Assembly (NCBI RefSeq): GCF_018614055.1
Contig: NZ_JAGGPB010000042.1
Coordinates: 18,419-82,418 of the forward strand
Reading direction: 5' to 3'
From: Streptomyces sp. ISL-98
GTDB taxonomy: Bacteria; Actinomycetota; Actinomycetes; Streptomycetales; Streptomycetaceae
DNA: 64,000 nucleotides
Below, in pieces: positions 27,701 to 35,149 of the stretch. The position numbers were made by a program, and so were the translations under genes. Every line of letters begins with the position of its first letter. The stretch's first letter is position 1. The notes beneath the pieces were generated by a model. That model ran no database searches, had not been told where the DNA came from, and saw only the letters and a program-made list of their open reading frames with translations.

Positions 27701-28813
27701 GCCGCCGTCACCGTCCACGAGGCGATCCTGACCGCCACCCGTGAACTCGCGCCCACCGAGTCCAGCGTCAAGCAGTCCGTCACCCGCCTCACCACGGCCC
27801 TGGAGGACCTGCACGCCCATCTCGCCGCCGCCGGGCAGGACTACCAGCCCGCCTGGGACAGCTCCAGCGGCGTCATCACCGTCACTGTCGCTGACGAACA
27901 GGGCCCGCTGCCCATCGCCTCCTTCGCAGAGAAGATCGCCTCCCACCGCCGCGACCAGGCCGAACTCCTCTCCGACTCCGAGCAGCGCATCCTCGAGGAC
28001 GCCCTGCTCACTCGCCTCGCCCAGCAGATCCACGACCGCACCGTCGACGCCCGCGACCTGATCCGCCGCATGAACACCGACATGCGCGAGCGCCGCATGT
28101 CCTCGGGCACCACGGTCGGCGTCAGCTGGCTGCTCGCCGACGGCCTCGACGACGAACAGCGCGCCGTCTGCGCCCTCCTGGACGCCGACGCCGCCCGCCT
28201 CGGCCCCGAGAAGCTCGCCCGCATGCGCACCCACTTCGCCGCGCAGATCAAGAACGCCCGCGCCCGGCAGCGCGAGACCCCCTACCGGCAGCTGCTCGCC
28301 GAGGTCCTGGACTACCGGCGCTGGCGCCAGTTCGCCTTCCAGCTGGTACGCCCAGGCGGCGCCGAGGAACGCCTCACCCGCGCCCGGCACAGCCGCCTTT
28401 CCGGCGGCGAGCAGTCCGTCTCCCTGCACCTGCCGCTGTTCGCCGCCGCCCACGCCATGCTCAACTCCGCGCACCCCGACGCCCCGCGTCTGCTCGCCCT
28501 CGACGAGGCGTTCGCCGGCGTCGACGACACCGGGCGCGGAGAACTCATGTCACTGGCCGCCCAGTTCGAACTCGACCTGTTCATGACCGGGTACGACCTG
28601 TGGGCCGTGCACAGCGCGGTGCGTGCCGCCGCCCACTACGACCTCGCGCACTCCGCCGTCGACCACACCGTCTCCGCGCTCTTGCTCCTGTGGGACGGCG
28701 AACGCCTGCACGCCGACGACACCGGCACCCTGAGCGGCATGCTCGGCTCACCGGGCAGCCGCTCCGTACGCAGGCAGGACCGTCAGGTCCAGGAGGCCCA
28801 GCTTGTCGACTGA
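24704..28813 (+). CDS. jetC: Wadjet component JetC, SMC-like ATPase (TIGR02680 family)
   Basis: A 1369-residue SMC/MukB-like ATPase, the motor that extrudes DNA loops in Wadjet. Walker A GPNGSGKT is at residues 41-48, directly after LWDYRDEEFSFAGGWLVLRG. Two long Ala/Glu/Arg-rich coiled-coil arms (roughly 260-480 and 740-980) flank a hinge-like globular region (~560-720). The C-terminal ATPase half has the signature LSGGEQ near 1231 and Walker B LLALDEAFAGVD near 1266, followed by a D-loop and MTGYDLWAV. The GTG start overlaps the jetB stop, and the C-terminus overlaps jetD by 11 bases. All ATPase motifs are intact, so the complex should be active. Confidence 0.93.
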   Translation: MSTPPTDLQPRFVPTRAGIVNLWDYRDEEFSFAGGWLVLRGPNGSGKTKALEVLFPFVLDGRIDPKRLNPFAAEDRTMKSNLLFRGQEGALGYVWIEFTHRTTGQAVTCGIGLHAQKHRDTPARWHFVADGRIGEDFSLLTDDDRPLTKKQLAAGLAPLSAEVIASATDYRTAVDQRLFGLGRERYEQLLTLILTLRRPQLAKNLDPAKLSDTLTEGLRPLDEDLIGEAARSFDDMESVQRTLEGLVAADEATRSFLAAYSTYLRVNARVAADRLSARRAESGERERAHAGSETELDEAREQREAAGARADEAEAALAALRARLEQLRSSAAYQAVEQLADLERLVRTCEQTARQATAERERRTAATGRARGEAERAGQLAAELATAVSSSAAALADHAHRAGIVWIAADAAPSALADRASARAAARHEGVRAVRAAAAHLRDTERSRDAARAGQERAQEAARAAETEERAAQDALSAAHTRAREELGRWQDQYGQLLPEGAAEPLAQALDAAAEPDGPEAGTPALTDLFTEAAAPAVQGLRDRLAALRGERGALEARRAETEAERTRIAAEHDDAPPAARGRTADRDSLEGALPLWQLVDFADGLDDTERAGVEAALEASGLLDALVTADEPPTGDGDGYLRATAPVGGPSLADLLRPETGTAIPAARITAVLRSVAVADTAGAATAVCPDGRYAAGILIGSHSKPHAEYVGATARMRRRAARIAACDALLSELAVQLEELAQARSRCEQSLQEYDTARAALPRTAALAPHLRALDRAVAALCATRTAADAAQSVYDETQAACAVAARALHRAESEHGVTAQDADDTESATRAFEREAGELATRRREHTRQTETATAAADRLTAAAEDEEAAAGVERAARRRHAEEAAGLQALREAVGAEAQQVMARVEETENSLETAARETDAARSAKDEAIGRLAAAEARRTAAAEALQVAVAEEKDTARGLAPYAARELLDLLRCPPGLAWPAQEADWTGESLPPAAVTVHEAILTATRELAPTESSVKQSVTRLTTALEDLHAHLAAAGQDYQPAWDSSSGVITVTVADEQGPLPIASFAEKIASHRRDQAELLSDSEQRILEDALLTRLAQQIHDRTVDARDLIRRMNTDMRERRMSSGTTVGVSWLLADGLDDEQRAVCALLDADAARLGPEKLARMRTHFAAQIKNARARQRETPYRQLLAEVLDYRRWRQFAFQLVRPGGAEERLTRARHSRLSGGEQSVSLHLPLFAAAHAMLNSAHPDAPRLLALDEAFAGVDDTGRGELMSLAAQFELDLFMTGYDLWAVHSAVRAAAHYDLAHSAVDHTVSALLLLWDGERLHADDTGTLSGMLGSPGSRSVRRQDRQVQEAQLVD

Positions 28814-30080
28814 CCAGCCGGCCCCGTCGTCGTACGCCGAACTCCACGAAGAAGGCTGGCGGCGCCTGCTCGCCGCCGCCCGCCGCTGCCTGGAGCGCAC
28901 CGGCGGGGCCCTCGACGGCGACATCGGCCTCACTTCCCCCACCGAGGCCGAACGCCGCACCGTCATCGGCATCACCGGCCGCTACCGCCCCGAGACTGCC
29001 AAACGCCTCACCGTCCCCTTGGCCGACCTCGACGCCTACCTGCACACCCGCTACGGAACCGGCCTGCTCCAGACCCTGGGCCGCCTGCACGGGCCGCTGC
29101 GCGACCGCCCCGCCGAGCGCGCCGACGAGGCGTCCGCCAGTGCCCGGGCCCTCGCGGCCGCCGAGGCCTCGCCTCTCGCCGGCCAGGACTGGTACCCGGC
29201 CTGGCTGGAGCGGATCGCCGCCGACGGCACCCTCACTCGCCTCCTGCGGCGCGGCGACGCGGCCCTGCTCCAGGCCGCAGTCCGGGTCCTGGAGACACTT
29301 CCCGAGGTACGGGGCGACGGGGGCCGAAGCCCCCTGCCCCTGCCGGTCCTCGCCGAGTGGGCCACGGGCGACACCAAGGCGCTGCTGCCGGGCGGCCCGC
29401 TCGAACAGCTCGTCCTGCGCGCGCTCGCCCAGCGCACCGCCGCGGGCGACGGGCAGCCGGCCCGGGCCGTCCCCCGTGACCGGGAGGGGCGCCGCGCCCT
29501 GTGGGAGAGCGCCGGAGCCGTCGCCGACGACCTCGCCAGCCAGGTACTCGTCCTCAACATCGGTGCCCGGGGCGACGACGTGGTGTGCGACTGGCTCCGC
29601 GACGCCTCCGGCTTCGGCATCCCCTTCCGCCTTACCCTCCACCAGCTGACGGCCGCGGACGTCGTCCCCGCCGCCCGCGAGATCCACGTCTGCGAGAACC
29701 CGGCCGTGTTGCGTGCGGCCGCCGCCGAACTCGAAGACCGCGCCGCTCCCCTGGTCTGCACCGAAGGCATCCCGTCGGCCGCCTGCCACAAGCTGCTCGC
29801 CGCCGCCGCCCGGTCCGGGGCCCGCCTGCACTGGCGCGCCGACTTCGACTGGACCGGCCTGCGTATCACCGCCGCCGCCGTGGAGCGCCACGGCGCCCGG
29901 CCCTGGCGCATGACCACCGCCGACTACCGCAGCGCCCTGGCGGGAGGCGAGTCCACTCCGCTGACCGGACCGCCCGCCGCCAGCCCCTGGGACCCCGCCC
30001 TCGCTTCCGCCCTGAGCGAGTCGGGCCAGGCGGTCATGGAGGAACGACTGCTGCCCGAACTCCTCTCGGACCTCGGCTGA
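28803..30080 (+). CDS. jetD: Wadjet nuclease JetD, DUF3323/DUF2399 TOPRIM family
   Basis: A 425-residue protein started by TTG inside the end of jetC, overlapping it by 11 bases; the rare start and overlap imply coupled, low-level synthesis. The N-terminal half matches the DUF3323-type arm domain (GWRRLLAAARRCLERTGGAL, then RYRPETAKRLTVPLADLDAYL). The C-terminal half is a TOPRIM-like DUF2399 domain: HVCENPAVLRAA supplies the catalytic Glu near 298, CTEGIPSAACHKLL follows, and RADFDWTGLRI supplies the Asp-x-Asp pair near 347-349. JetD cuts DNA once JetABC has stalled on a small closed circle. Both catalytic motifs are present. Confidence 0.92.
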   Translation: MSTDQPAPSSYAELHEEGWRRLLAAARRCLERTGGALDGDIGLTSPTEAERRTVIGITGRYRPETAKRLTVPLADLDAYLHTRYGTGLLQTLGRLHGPLRDRPAERADEASASARALAAAEASPLAGQDWYPAWLERIAADGTLTRLLRRGDAALLQAAVRVLETLPEVRGDGGRSPLPLPVLAEWATGDTKALLPGGPLEQLVLRALAQRTAAGDGQPARAVPRDREGRRALWESAGAVADDLASQVLVLNIGARGDDVVCDWLRDASGFGIPFRLTLHQLTAADVVPAAREIHVCENPAVLRAAAAELEDRAAPLVCTEGIPSAACHKLLAAAARSGARLHWRADFDWTGLRITAAAVERHGARPWRMTTADYRSALAGGESTPLTGPPAASPWDPALASALSESGQAVMEERLLPELLSDLG

Positions 30081-30182
30081 TGCGCTTGGTACCGGCGGCG
30101 TGCCGACAAAGCCGGGCCCCGGACGTGACAGGCAGCGGTTGGCGCTGTCGCGAGTCTCCTGTGCACGGGGGTGCGGCGTGGG

Positions 30183-30327
30183 TCAGATTTTGATCACGCG
30201 GATGCCGGGGCCGCACAGAATGAGGAGATCCTCAGGGGCCGACGTCAGGACGGTCACGGGGGCGGGAGAGGTGAGGGCGGTGGCTGCGACGATTGCGTCG
30301 AGGGCGTATTTGTGGCCGTGCAGGCCT
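30183..30327 (-). pseudogene. C-terminal remnant of a VapC-type PIN toxin
   Basis: The minus strand reads GLHGHKYALDAIVAATAL, then VTVLTSAPEDLLILCG and a TGA stop. This is the last third of a VapC-like PIN-domain ribonuclease, including the conserved Asp of the ALDAIVAATA helix. There is no start codon, and the upstream part is replaced by the integrase-type IS whose left repeat starts at 30328. No antitoxin is left. It is a dead fragment. Confidence 0.7.
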
Positions 30328-31581
30328 TGCGCTTGCCGATAACCTCATCCGCCCTGGTCGGAGCTGGTGTGCGGGGTGTATGGGATGTCGAGCGTGGTCG
30401 GTCGAGTCTGCGCCGTCGCGCGGCCGTCGATCAACGCGGCATGATGATCCACCATGCTGCTGCGACTGGCCTACCTGGGTGTGGCGAACGCGTTCACCCT
30501 GCTGCGCCTGTTGCCGATGAGCGATCGGGACAAGGTCGTCGAGATCCTCGCGTTGCGTCATCAGATCACGGTGCTGGAGCGCCAACTCGGCAAGGAGAAG
30601 GTGCGGTTCACCCCGAGCGACCGGGCGTTCCTGGCAGCGCTGCTGCACCGGCTGCCGCGGGACGTGCTGTGCAGGCTGCGGCTGCTGGTGCGCCCGGACA
30701 CGGTGCTGCGCTGGCACCGGGCACTTCTCGCCCGCCGCCACGCGGCCGCCTCCCGGCCGAAGCGCCCGGGTCGGCCCCGCACCGTGCGCTCCATCCGCGT
30801 TCTGGTGCTGCGCCTGGCGCAGGAGAATCCCTGCTGGGGCTACCGACGGGTGCACGGCGAGCTGCTCGTGCTGGGCGTGAAGGTGGCCCCCTCCACGGCA
30901 TGGGAGATCCTGCGGGAGGCCGAGATCGATCCGTCACCCCAGCGGAACTCCAGTACCTGGGCGGACTTCCTGCGCTCGCAGGCCGACGCCCTGCTGGCGT
31001 GCGACTTTTTGGAGACGGTCACCTTGTCCGGGGCACGGATGTACGTGCTTGCAGTGATCGAGCACGGCAGTCGGCGGATCCGGATTCTGGGCGCCACGGC
31101 CCACCCGACCGCCTCGTGGGTGGCGCAAGCCGCGAAGAATCTCGTCATGGACCTCGAGGACGCGGGCTGCCGGGCGCGGTTCCTGATCCGGGACCGGGAC
31201 GGGAAGTTCCCTGCCCTGTTCGACGCGATCCTCAAGGATGCGGGGATCGAGATTGTGTTCAGTGGCGTCCGGATGCCGAGAATGAACTCGATTATGGAGA
31301 GATGGGTGCAGACCTGCCGGCGCGAGCTGCTGGACCGCACGTTGATCTGGAATCAGCGGCATCTGCTTCACGCCTTGCGCGAGTTCGAACAGTTCTACAA
31401 CTCCCATAGGTCTCATCAGGGCATCGCGAACACCCGCCCACTACGACCGCTCCCCGGGCCCATCACCGATCCCGGGCAGATCGCCCACCTCGACATACGC
31501 CGACACGACCGCCTCGGCGGCATCCTGCACGAGTACCAGCATGTTGCTTGACCTGCGCGGACGAGGTTTTCGGCAGGCGCA
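30328..31581. mobile_element. Insertion sequence with an integrase-core transposase
   Basis: Inverted repeats of 25 bp (30328-30352 and 31557-31581; 22 of 25 match) read inward as TGCGCYTGCCGAWAACCTC. They enclose one transposase gene. No target duplication is visible: the left flank is the VapC remnant and the right flank an IS481 remnant, so DNA between them was lost during or after insertion. Confidence 0.8.
30454..31551 (+). CDS. Integrase-core (rve) transposase, IS3/IS481-like
   Basis: A 365-residue single-ORF transposase. The N-terminal ~80 residues (DKVVEILALRHQITVLERQLG) form a helical DNA-binding and zipper segment, followed by an HTH_21-like region (ENPCWGYRRVHGELLVLGV). The rve domain has LACDFLETV (first Asp), FLIRDRDGKFP (second Asp) and RMNSIMERWVQT (Glu). 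The end FYNSHRSHQGIANTRPL is typical. ATG at 30454 was chosen for the family start MLLRLAYLGV. It is intact. Related genes are often labelled only as integrase core domain protein in actinobacteria, so the IS family name is uncertain. Confidence 0.85.
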   Translation: MLLRLAYLGVANAFTLLRLLPMSDRDKVVEILALRHQITVLERQLGKEKVRFTPSDRAFLAALLHRLPRDVLCRLRLLVRPDTVLRWHRALLARRHAAASRPKRPGRPRTVRSIRVLVLRLAQENPCWGYRRVHGELLVLGVKVAPSTAWEILREAEIDPSPQRNSSTWADFLRSQADALLACDFLETVTLSGARMYVLAVIEHGSRRIRILGATAHPTASWVAQAAKNLVMDLEDAGCRARFLIRDRDGKFPALFDAILKDAGIEIVFSGVRMPRMNSIMERWVQTCRRELLDRTLIWNQRHLLHALREFEQFYNSHRSHQGIANTRPLRPLPGPITDPGQIAHLDIRRHDRLGGILHEYQHVA

Positions 31582-31743
31582 GGGTGGTTGGCCGCCGGCG
31601 GTTCCATGGGGCCGGTGGTAGTTGTAGTGGATGTTCCAGATTCCGAGTGCTGCTGCGCGTTCATCTTCTGAGGTCCATTCGCGGGGGTAGAGGAACTCCT
31701 CCGCCAGGATCCGGTTGTATCTCTCCACCGTGCCGTTGGCCCG
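31582..31743 (-). pseudogene. IS481 transposase, 3' piece
   Basis: The minus strand encodes ANGTVERYNRILAEEFLY followed by ALGIWNIHYNYHRPHGTAGG, the C-terminal part of an IS481-family transposase including the catalytic Glu in GTVERYNR. The natural C-terminus is cut at 31582 by the integrase-type IS. The upstream part of the same gene lies 3.4 kb away at 35150-35852, separated by a serine-recombinase transposon inserted near codon ~230. Confidence 0.8.
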
Positions 31744-31784
31744 AACTGTCAAATGCCCCTGATCCGCATGGTGCGGAGCGACTT

Positions 31785-32060
31785 GTGACGGTCACGCACC
31801 CGTTCCATCCGTGGCATGGCCGGTCGTACGAGTTCGTCGTCCGGCGCAAGAACTGGGGCGAGGACCGCGTGTACTTCCGCGACGAGGCGGGAGAGGTGCT
31901 GTCCGCACCGACGGCGTGGACCGATGCGGGCGGCGAGGACCCTTTCGTGGTTCTCGCGGCGGGCCGCAGCCCGTTCCGCGTCGAGGATCTGCTGGCACTG
32001 GCCGGCCTGATCGACTACCTGGACGGTCGCGGCGGCGGTGCCCAGGAGATGGCGCCGTGA
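31785..32060 (+). CDS. DUF5372 / Y4bD-like protein of the recombinase transposon
   Basis: A 91-residue protein: VTVTHPFHPWHGRSYEFVV, then NWGEDRVYFRDEAGEVLS, then PTAWTDAGGEDPFVV. This pattern, a small beta-rich SH3-like fold, matches the Y4bD/Y4pK (DUF5372) family always found beside a particular serine recombinase. Function is unknown; a DNA-binding or accessory role in transposition is likely. GTG at 31785 matches the start of the second copy at 52022. It is the first gene of the element. Confidence 0.75.
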   Translation: MTVTHPFHPWHGRSYEFVVRRKNWGEDRVYFRDEAGEVLSAPTAWTDAGGEDPFVVLAAGRSPFRVEDLLALAGLIDYLDGRGGGAQEMAP

Positions 32061-32234
32061 CCGCCTTGGGATTCACGCCGCAGCGGTGGGGGCGTGTCCG
32101 GCGCACGGTGATCGAGACAGCGCACGCCATGCCGACTGGCCTGCACAGATCCCTGGTCCGGTGCCTCTGCGCGCTCTTGGCTGTGACCGGCCATGACGCA
32201 ATTCTTGAGGCATCCAGTGGGCGAGGGAGGCGGC

Positions 32235-32726
32235 ATGGCCGGCAACGCGACGAGCGACCCGAAGGAAGCCGCCCTGCGGGCGACGCGGACGCTGAACCCC
32301 CGGCCGGAGGCCGTGGTCGACGCGGTGTTCACCGCATCGCCGTTCTGCGATCCGCGGGATCTGGTGCAGGTGAAGTACGAGATGGTGCGGCGGGTGCGGG
32401 TGGACAAAGTTCCCGCGGCCCGGGCGGTGCGGGAGTTCGGGTTCTCTCGGCAGGTCTACTACGACGCTGCGGCCGCGCTCGACGCGGGCGGTCCGGCCGC
32501 CCTGGTGCCGGGCAAACCGGGCCCGAAAGGGCCGCGCAAGCTCACCGATGCGGTCATGGAGTACATCGAGACACGGCTGGTCGCCGAGCCGTCCCTGCGC
32601 TCCAGGGACCTGGCCGACGCCGTCGCCGTCGAGTACGGCCTCAGCGTCCATCCGCGCTCCATCGAGCGGGCGCTGGCCCGTCGCGAGATCTCACGCACCC
32701 AGGAGTCACCCAAAAGCCGCAGCTGA
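32235..32726 (+). CDS. Helix-turn-helix protein of the recombinase transposon, copy 1
   Basis: A 163-residue protein with ATG at 32235 preceded by GGGAGGCGGC. It contains a helix-turn-helix (AARAVREFGFSRQVYYDAAAAL) followed by the linker GPAALVPGKPGPKGPRKLT and a second winged-helix-like segment (SRDLADAVAVEYGLSVHPRSIERAL). The layout resembles the DNA-binding part of transposases without a catalytic domain. About 60% of residues match the second copy at 52467. The frame ends CGC AGC TGA, and a conserved third frame continues at +1 from there, so a frameshifted longer product is possible. Confidence 0.75.
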   Translation: MAGNATSDPKEAALRATRTLNPRPEAVVDAVFTASPFCDPRDLVQVKYEMVRRVRVDKVPAARAVREFGFSRQVYYDAAAALDAGGPAALVPGKPGPKGPRKLTDAVMEYIETRLVAEPSLRSRDLADAVAVEYGLSVHPRSIERALARREISRTQESPKSRS

Positions 32727-33111
32727 CAGCCCTGCTGGAGCGAGATCCCCAGAGCCGGATGCAGTGGTGGCCCGCTATGAGGAACTACGGACGGCGGTCG
32801 TCGACGGCACGGGCGAGGGCTGGCGGCTGGGCCGGGGTGTGCTCGCGGCCAAGGGCATGGCCGCCTGGGCGGCGGCCTGGCGGTCTCTGCCCGGACCGTC
32901 GGCCCGGCCCGCCCCTGGGCGGCAGCCGCCACTCGGCCGCTCGGGTGACAGCGACGAACTCGTACGGGTCCTGGCCGCGATGGCCCTGGCCCATCTCCAC
33001 CCGCCCGAAGAACTGGCGGAGCGAACCACCCAAGAAATAGAGGGAGTTGATGTCATCCATGGACGCGATGGCAGCAGCGGGCAAGGTGACCCGCGAACAT
33101 CTGCAGCGTGA
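32722..33111 (+). CDS. Third frame of the transposon, probably a +1 frameshift extension
   Basis: Directly after the helix-turn-helix stop, the +1 frame reads PDAVVARYEELRTAVVDG, then GVLAAKGMAAW and later LVRVLAAMALAHL. The second copy has the matching PEVAAGVENYERLRGA...VLAAKGL...IRVWSRMVLAHA. Conservation across two diverged copies shows the frame is translated. In copy 2 no start codon lies before the conserved part, which suggests a +1 shift at the TGA rather than independent initiation. In copy 1 an internal GTG (32767) could also serve. It overlaps the recombinase start by 62 bases. Function unknown. Confidence 0.5.
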   Translation, partial: ADSPAGARSPEPDAVVARYEELRTAVVDGTGEGWRLGRGVLAAKGMAAWAAAWRSLPGPSARPAPGRQPPLGRSGDSDELVRVLAAMALAHLHPPEELAERTTQEIEGVDVIHGRDGSSGQGDPRTSAA

Positions 33112-35131
33112 CGCATACCTCTATATCCGGCAGTCCACCCTCAAACAGGTGATCAACAACACTGAGTCCACCCAGCGGCAGTACGCCCTGCGCGGCCGCG
33201 CCATCGCGCTGGGCTGGGACCACTCCCAGATCATCGTCATCGACACCGACCAAGGCCAGTCCGGCGCCTCCGCCGAGGGCCGGGACGGCTTCCAGCGACT
33301 GGTCGCCGAGGTCGGCATGGGACAGGCCGGGATCGTGCTGGGCCTGGAAGTCTCCCGCCTCGCCCGCAACAACACCGACTGGCACAGGCTCCTTGAAATC
33401 TGCGCGCTGGCCGGCACCCTGATCCTGGACGAGGACGGTCTCTATGACCCCGGGAACTTCAACGACAGGCTTCTCCTGGGTCTCAAAGGGACCATGTCGG
33501 AAGCGGAGTTGCACCTGCTCAAGGCCCGTCTTCGGGGCGGGGTGCTGTCCAAGGCGAGACGCGGAGAGCTGGTCCAGCCGCTGCCCGTCGGCCTCGTCTA
33601 TGACCACGCCGAGCGGGTGGTTCTGGACCCGGACGCCTCGGTCCAGCAGGCCATCCGGCATCTGCTGGCCACGTTCGCCGCGACCGGCTCCGCCTACGCC
33701 GTCGTCAAGGCGTTCGCCGACGCGGGCCTGAAGTTCCCCCGCCGGATCCGCACCGGCCCCAACAAGGGCGAGCTGACCTGGGGCATCCTGCAACATCATC
33801 GGGTCCTGCAGATCCTGCACAACCCACGCTATGCCGGCGCGTTCTTCTACGGACGCCGACATGAACGCCGCGGTCCGGGCGGCAAGACCACCAGCCACGT
33901 CCTGCCGCGCGAGGAGTGGACGGTGCTGATTACCGACGCCCATCCGGGCTATCTGACCTGGCCGGAGTTCGAGGCCAACCAGACCCGGCTCGCGGAACTC
34001 GCCGCCGCCCACGGCACCGACCGCAAAGCCTCCCCGCCCCGCGAGGGCGCCGCGCTGCTGCAGGGCGTGGTCTCCTGCGGCAAGTGCGGCCGCAGGATGA
34101 CCGTGCGCTACCAGCACTACAAAGGCACCGGCAAACCGATCTACCTCTGCCAGTTCGACGGGATCCGCAACGCGGTCCCGATCTGCCAGACCATGATCGG
34201 CGACCAGATCGACGCCGCCGTCAGCGAGCTGCTGCTGGCCACCCTCACCCCGCTCACACTGGAGGTCGCCCTGCGGGTGAGTGACGAGCTGGCCGCCCGC
34301 GCCGAGGAAGCCGACCGGCTCCGCGCCGCCTGCGTCGAACGCGCCCGTTACCGCGCCGACCTCGCCCGGCGCCGCTATCTGGCCGTCGATCCCTCCAACA
34401 GGCTGGTCGCCGACACCCTGGAGGCCGACTGGAACGACGCGCTGCGCGAACTCGCCGAGGCCACCGAGGAGTACGAGCGCGCGAAAAACACCGCCACCGG
34501 CCCGCTCTCGCCCGAGACCCGCGCAAAGATCACCGCGCTGGCCGCCGACTTCCCCCGGCTCTGGAACGACCCGGTCACCCCGATGCGGGAACGCAAACGC
34601 ATGATCCGGCTCCTGGTCACCGATGTCACCCTCACCAAGACCGACCACATCACCGTCGGCGTCGTCCTGCGCGGCGGCCAGAGCCACCAGCTCACCCTGC
34701 CCCGCCCGCAAACCGCCTGGGAACTCCGCCAGACCGACCCCGCTGTCGTCGCAGCCCTCGACGAACTCCTCGACGATCACACCGACGCCCAGAGCGCCGA
34801 CATCCTCAACGAACGCGGCCTGCCCAGCGGCATGGGCCGACCATTCACCCGCGGCATGATCATCCACCTGCGCAATGCCTACCAGCTACGCAGCCACCGC
34901 CAACGCCTGCTCGACGCGGGCCTGCTGACCGTCTCCGAACTCGCCCGCCACCTCGGCGTCCACTTCCAGACCGTCAAGCACTGGCGCCGGGACGGAATCA
35001 TCACCGGCATCCTGGCCAACGACAAGGGCGAGTACGTCTACCCCCTGCCCGGCCCCGACCTGGTCCGGCCCATCATCGGCAGACCCCGCAGCAGCGTCCT
35101 GGACCCCGAACACTCCGCAACGACCCGATGA
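33050..35131 (+). CDS. Large serine recombinase, transposon copy 1
   Basis: A 693-residue serine recombinase; ATG at 33050 follows GAGGGAG, and TTG at 33047 is an alternative. The resolvase domain has YIRQSTLKQV with the catalytic Ser, DTDQGQSGASAEGRDGF, and EVSRLARNNTDWHRLLE with active-site Arg residues. A Recombinase domain (ILHNPRYAGAFFYGR) and a zinc ribbon (VVSCGKCGRRMTVRYQ...) follow. The C-terminus carries a long helical region and a final helix-turn-helix (LLTVSELARHLGVHFQTVKHWRRDGI). It excises and integrates its element through short core sites. The frame is intact, unlike copy 2. Confidence 0.92.
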   Translation: MSSMDAMAAAGKVTREHLQRDAYLYIRQSTLKQVINNTESTQRQYALRGRAIALGWDHSQIIVIDTDQGQSGASAEGRDGFQRLVAEVGMGQAGIVLGLEVSRLARNNTDWHRLLEICALAGTLILDEDGLYDPGNFNDRLLLGLKGTMSEAELHLLKARLRGGVLSKARRGELVQPLPVGLVYDHAERVVLDPDASVQQAIRHLLATFAATGSAYAVVKAFADAGLKFPRRIRTGPNKGELTWGILQHHRVLQILHNPRYAGAFFYGRRHERRGPGGKTTSHVLPREEWTVLITDAHPGYLTWPEFEANQTRLAELAAAHGTDRKASPPREGAALLQGVVSCGKCGRRMTVRYQHYKGTGKPIYLCQFDGIRNAVPICQTMIGDQIDAAVSELLLATLTPLTLEVALRVSDELAARAEEADRLRAACVERARYRADLARRRYLAVDPSNRLVADTLEADWNDALRELAEATEEYERAKNTATGPLSPETRAKITALAADFPRLWNDPVTPMRERKRMIRLLVTDVTLTKTDHITVGVVLRGGQSHQLTLPRPQTAWELRQTDPAVVAALDELLDDHTDAQSADILNERGLPSGMGRPFTRGMIIHLRNAYQLRSHRQRLLDAGLLTVSELARHLGVHFQTVKHWRRDGIITGILANDKGEYVYPLPGPDLVRPIIGRPRSSVLDPEHSATTR

Positions 35132-35149
35132 GGTGCAGTGTGATGACAA

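Larger units (their letters stand above)
31744..35149. mobile_element. Four-gene serine-recombinase transposon, copy 1, inside IS481
   Basis: The element carries, in order, a DUF5372/Y4bD-like gene, a helix-turn-helix gene, a small third reading frame and a large serine recombinase. The same gene order recurs at 52022-55327, and from memory matches the y4bABCD-type elements of Rhizobium NGR234. Its limits follow from the split IS481 gene: IS481 homology stops at ~31741 on one side and resumes at ~35150 on the other, giving a length of about 3.4 kb. No terminal inverted repeats are evident, as expected for serine-recombinase elements. Confidence 0.75.

Noticed and set aside
25115..28474. Minus-strand ORF of 1119 residues opposite jetC
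   Set aside because: It is antisense to intact SMC motifs, almost entirely Gly/Val/Ala/Arg, with no recognisable fold. A codon-bias shadow.
30171..31409. Plus-strand ORF of 412 residues overlapping the integrase-type transposase
   Set aside because: The transposase frame carries the DDE motifs and a family-type start. This frame is Gly/Arg/Pro-rich noise.
33053..34867. Minus-strand ORF of 604 residues opposite the serine recombinase
   Set aside because: Shadow of the recombinase gene; a similar open frame opposite copy 2 follows from the same coding sequence.
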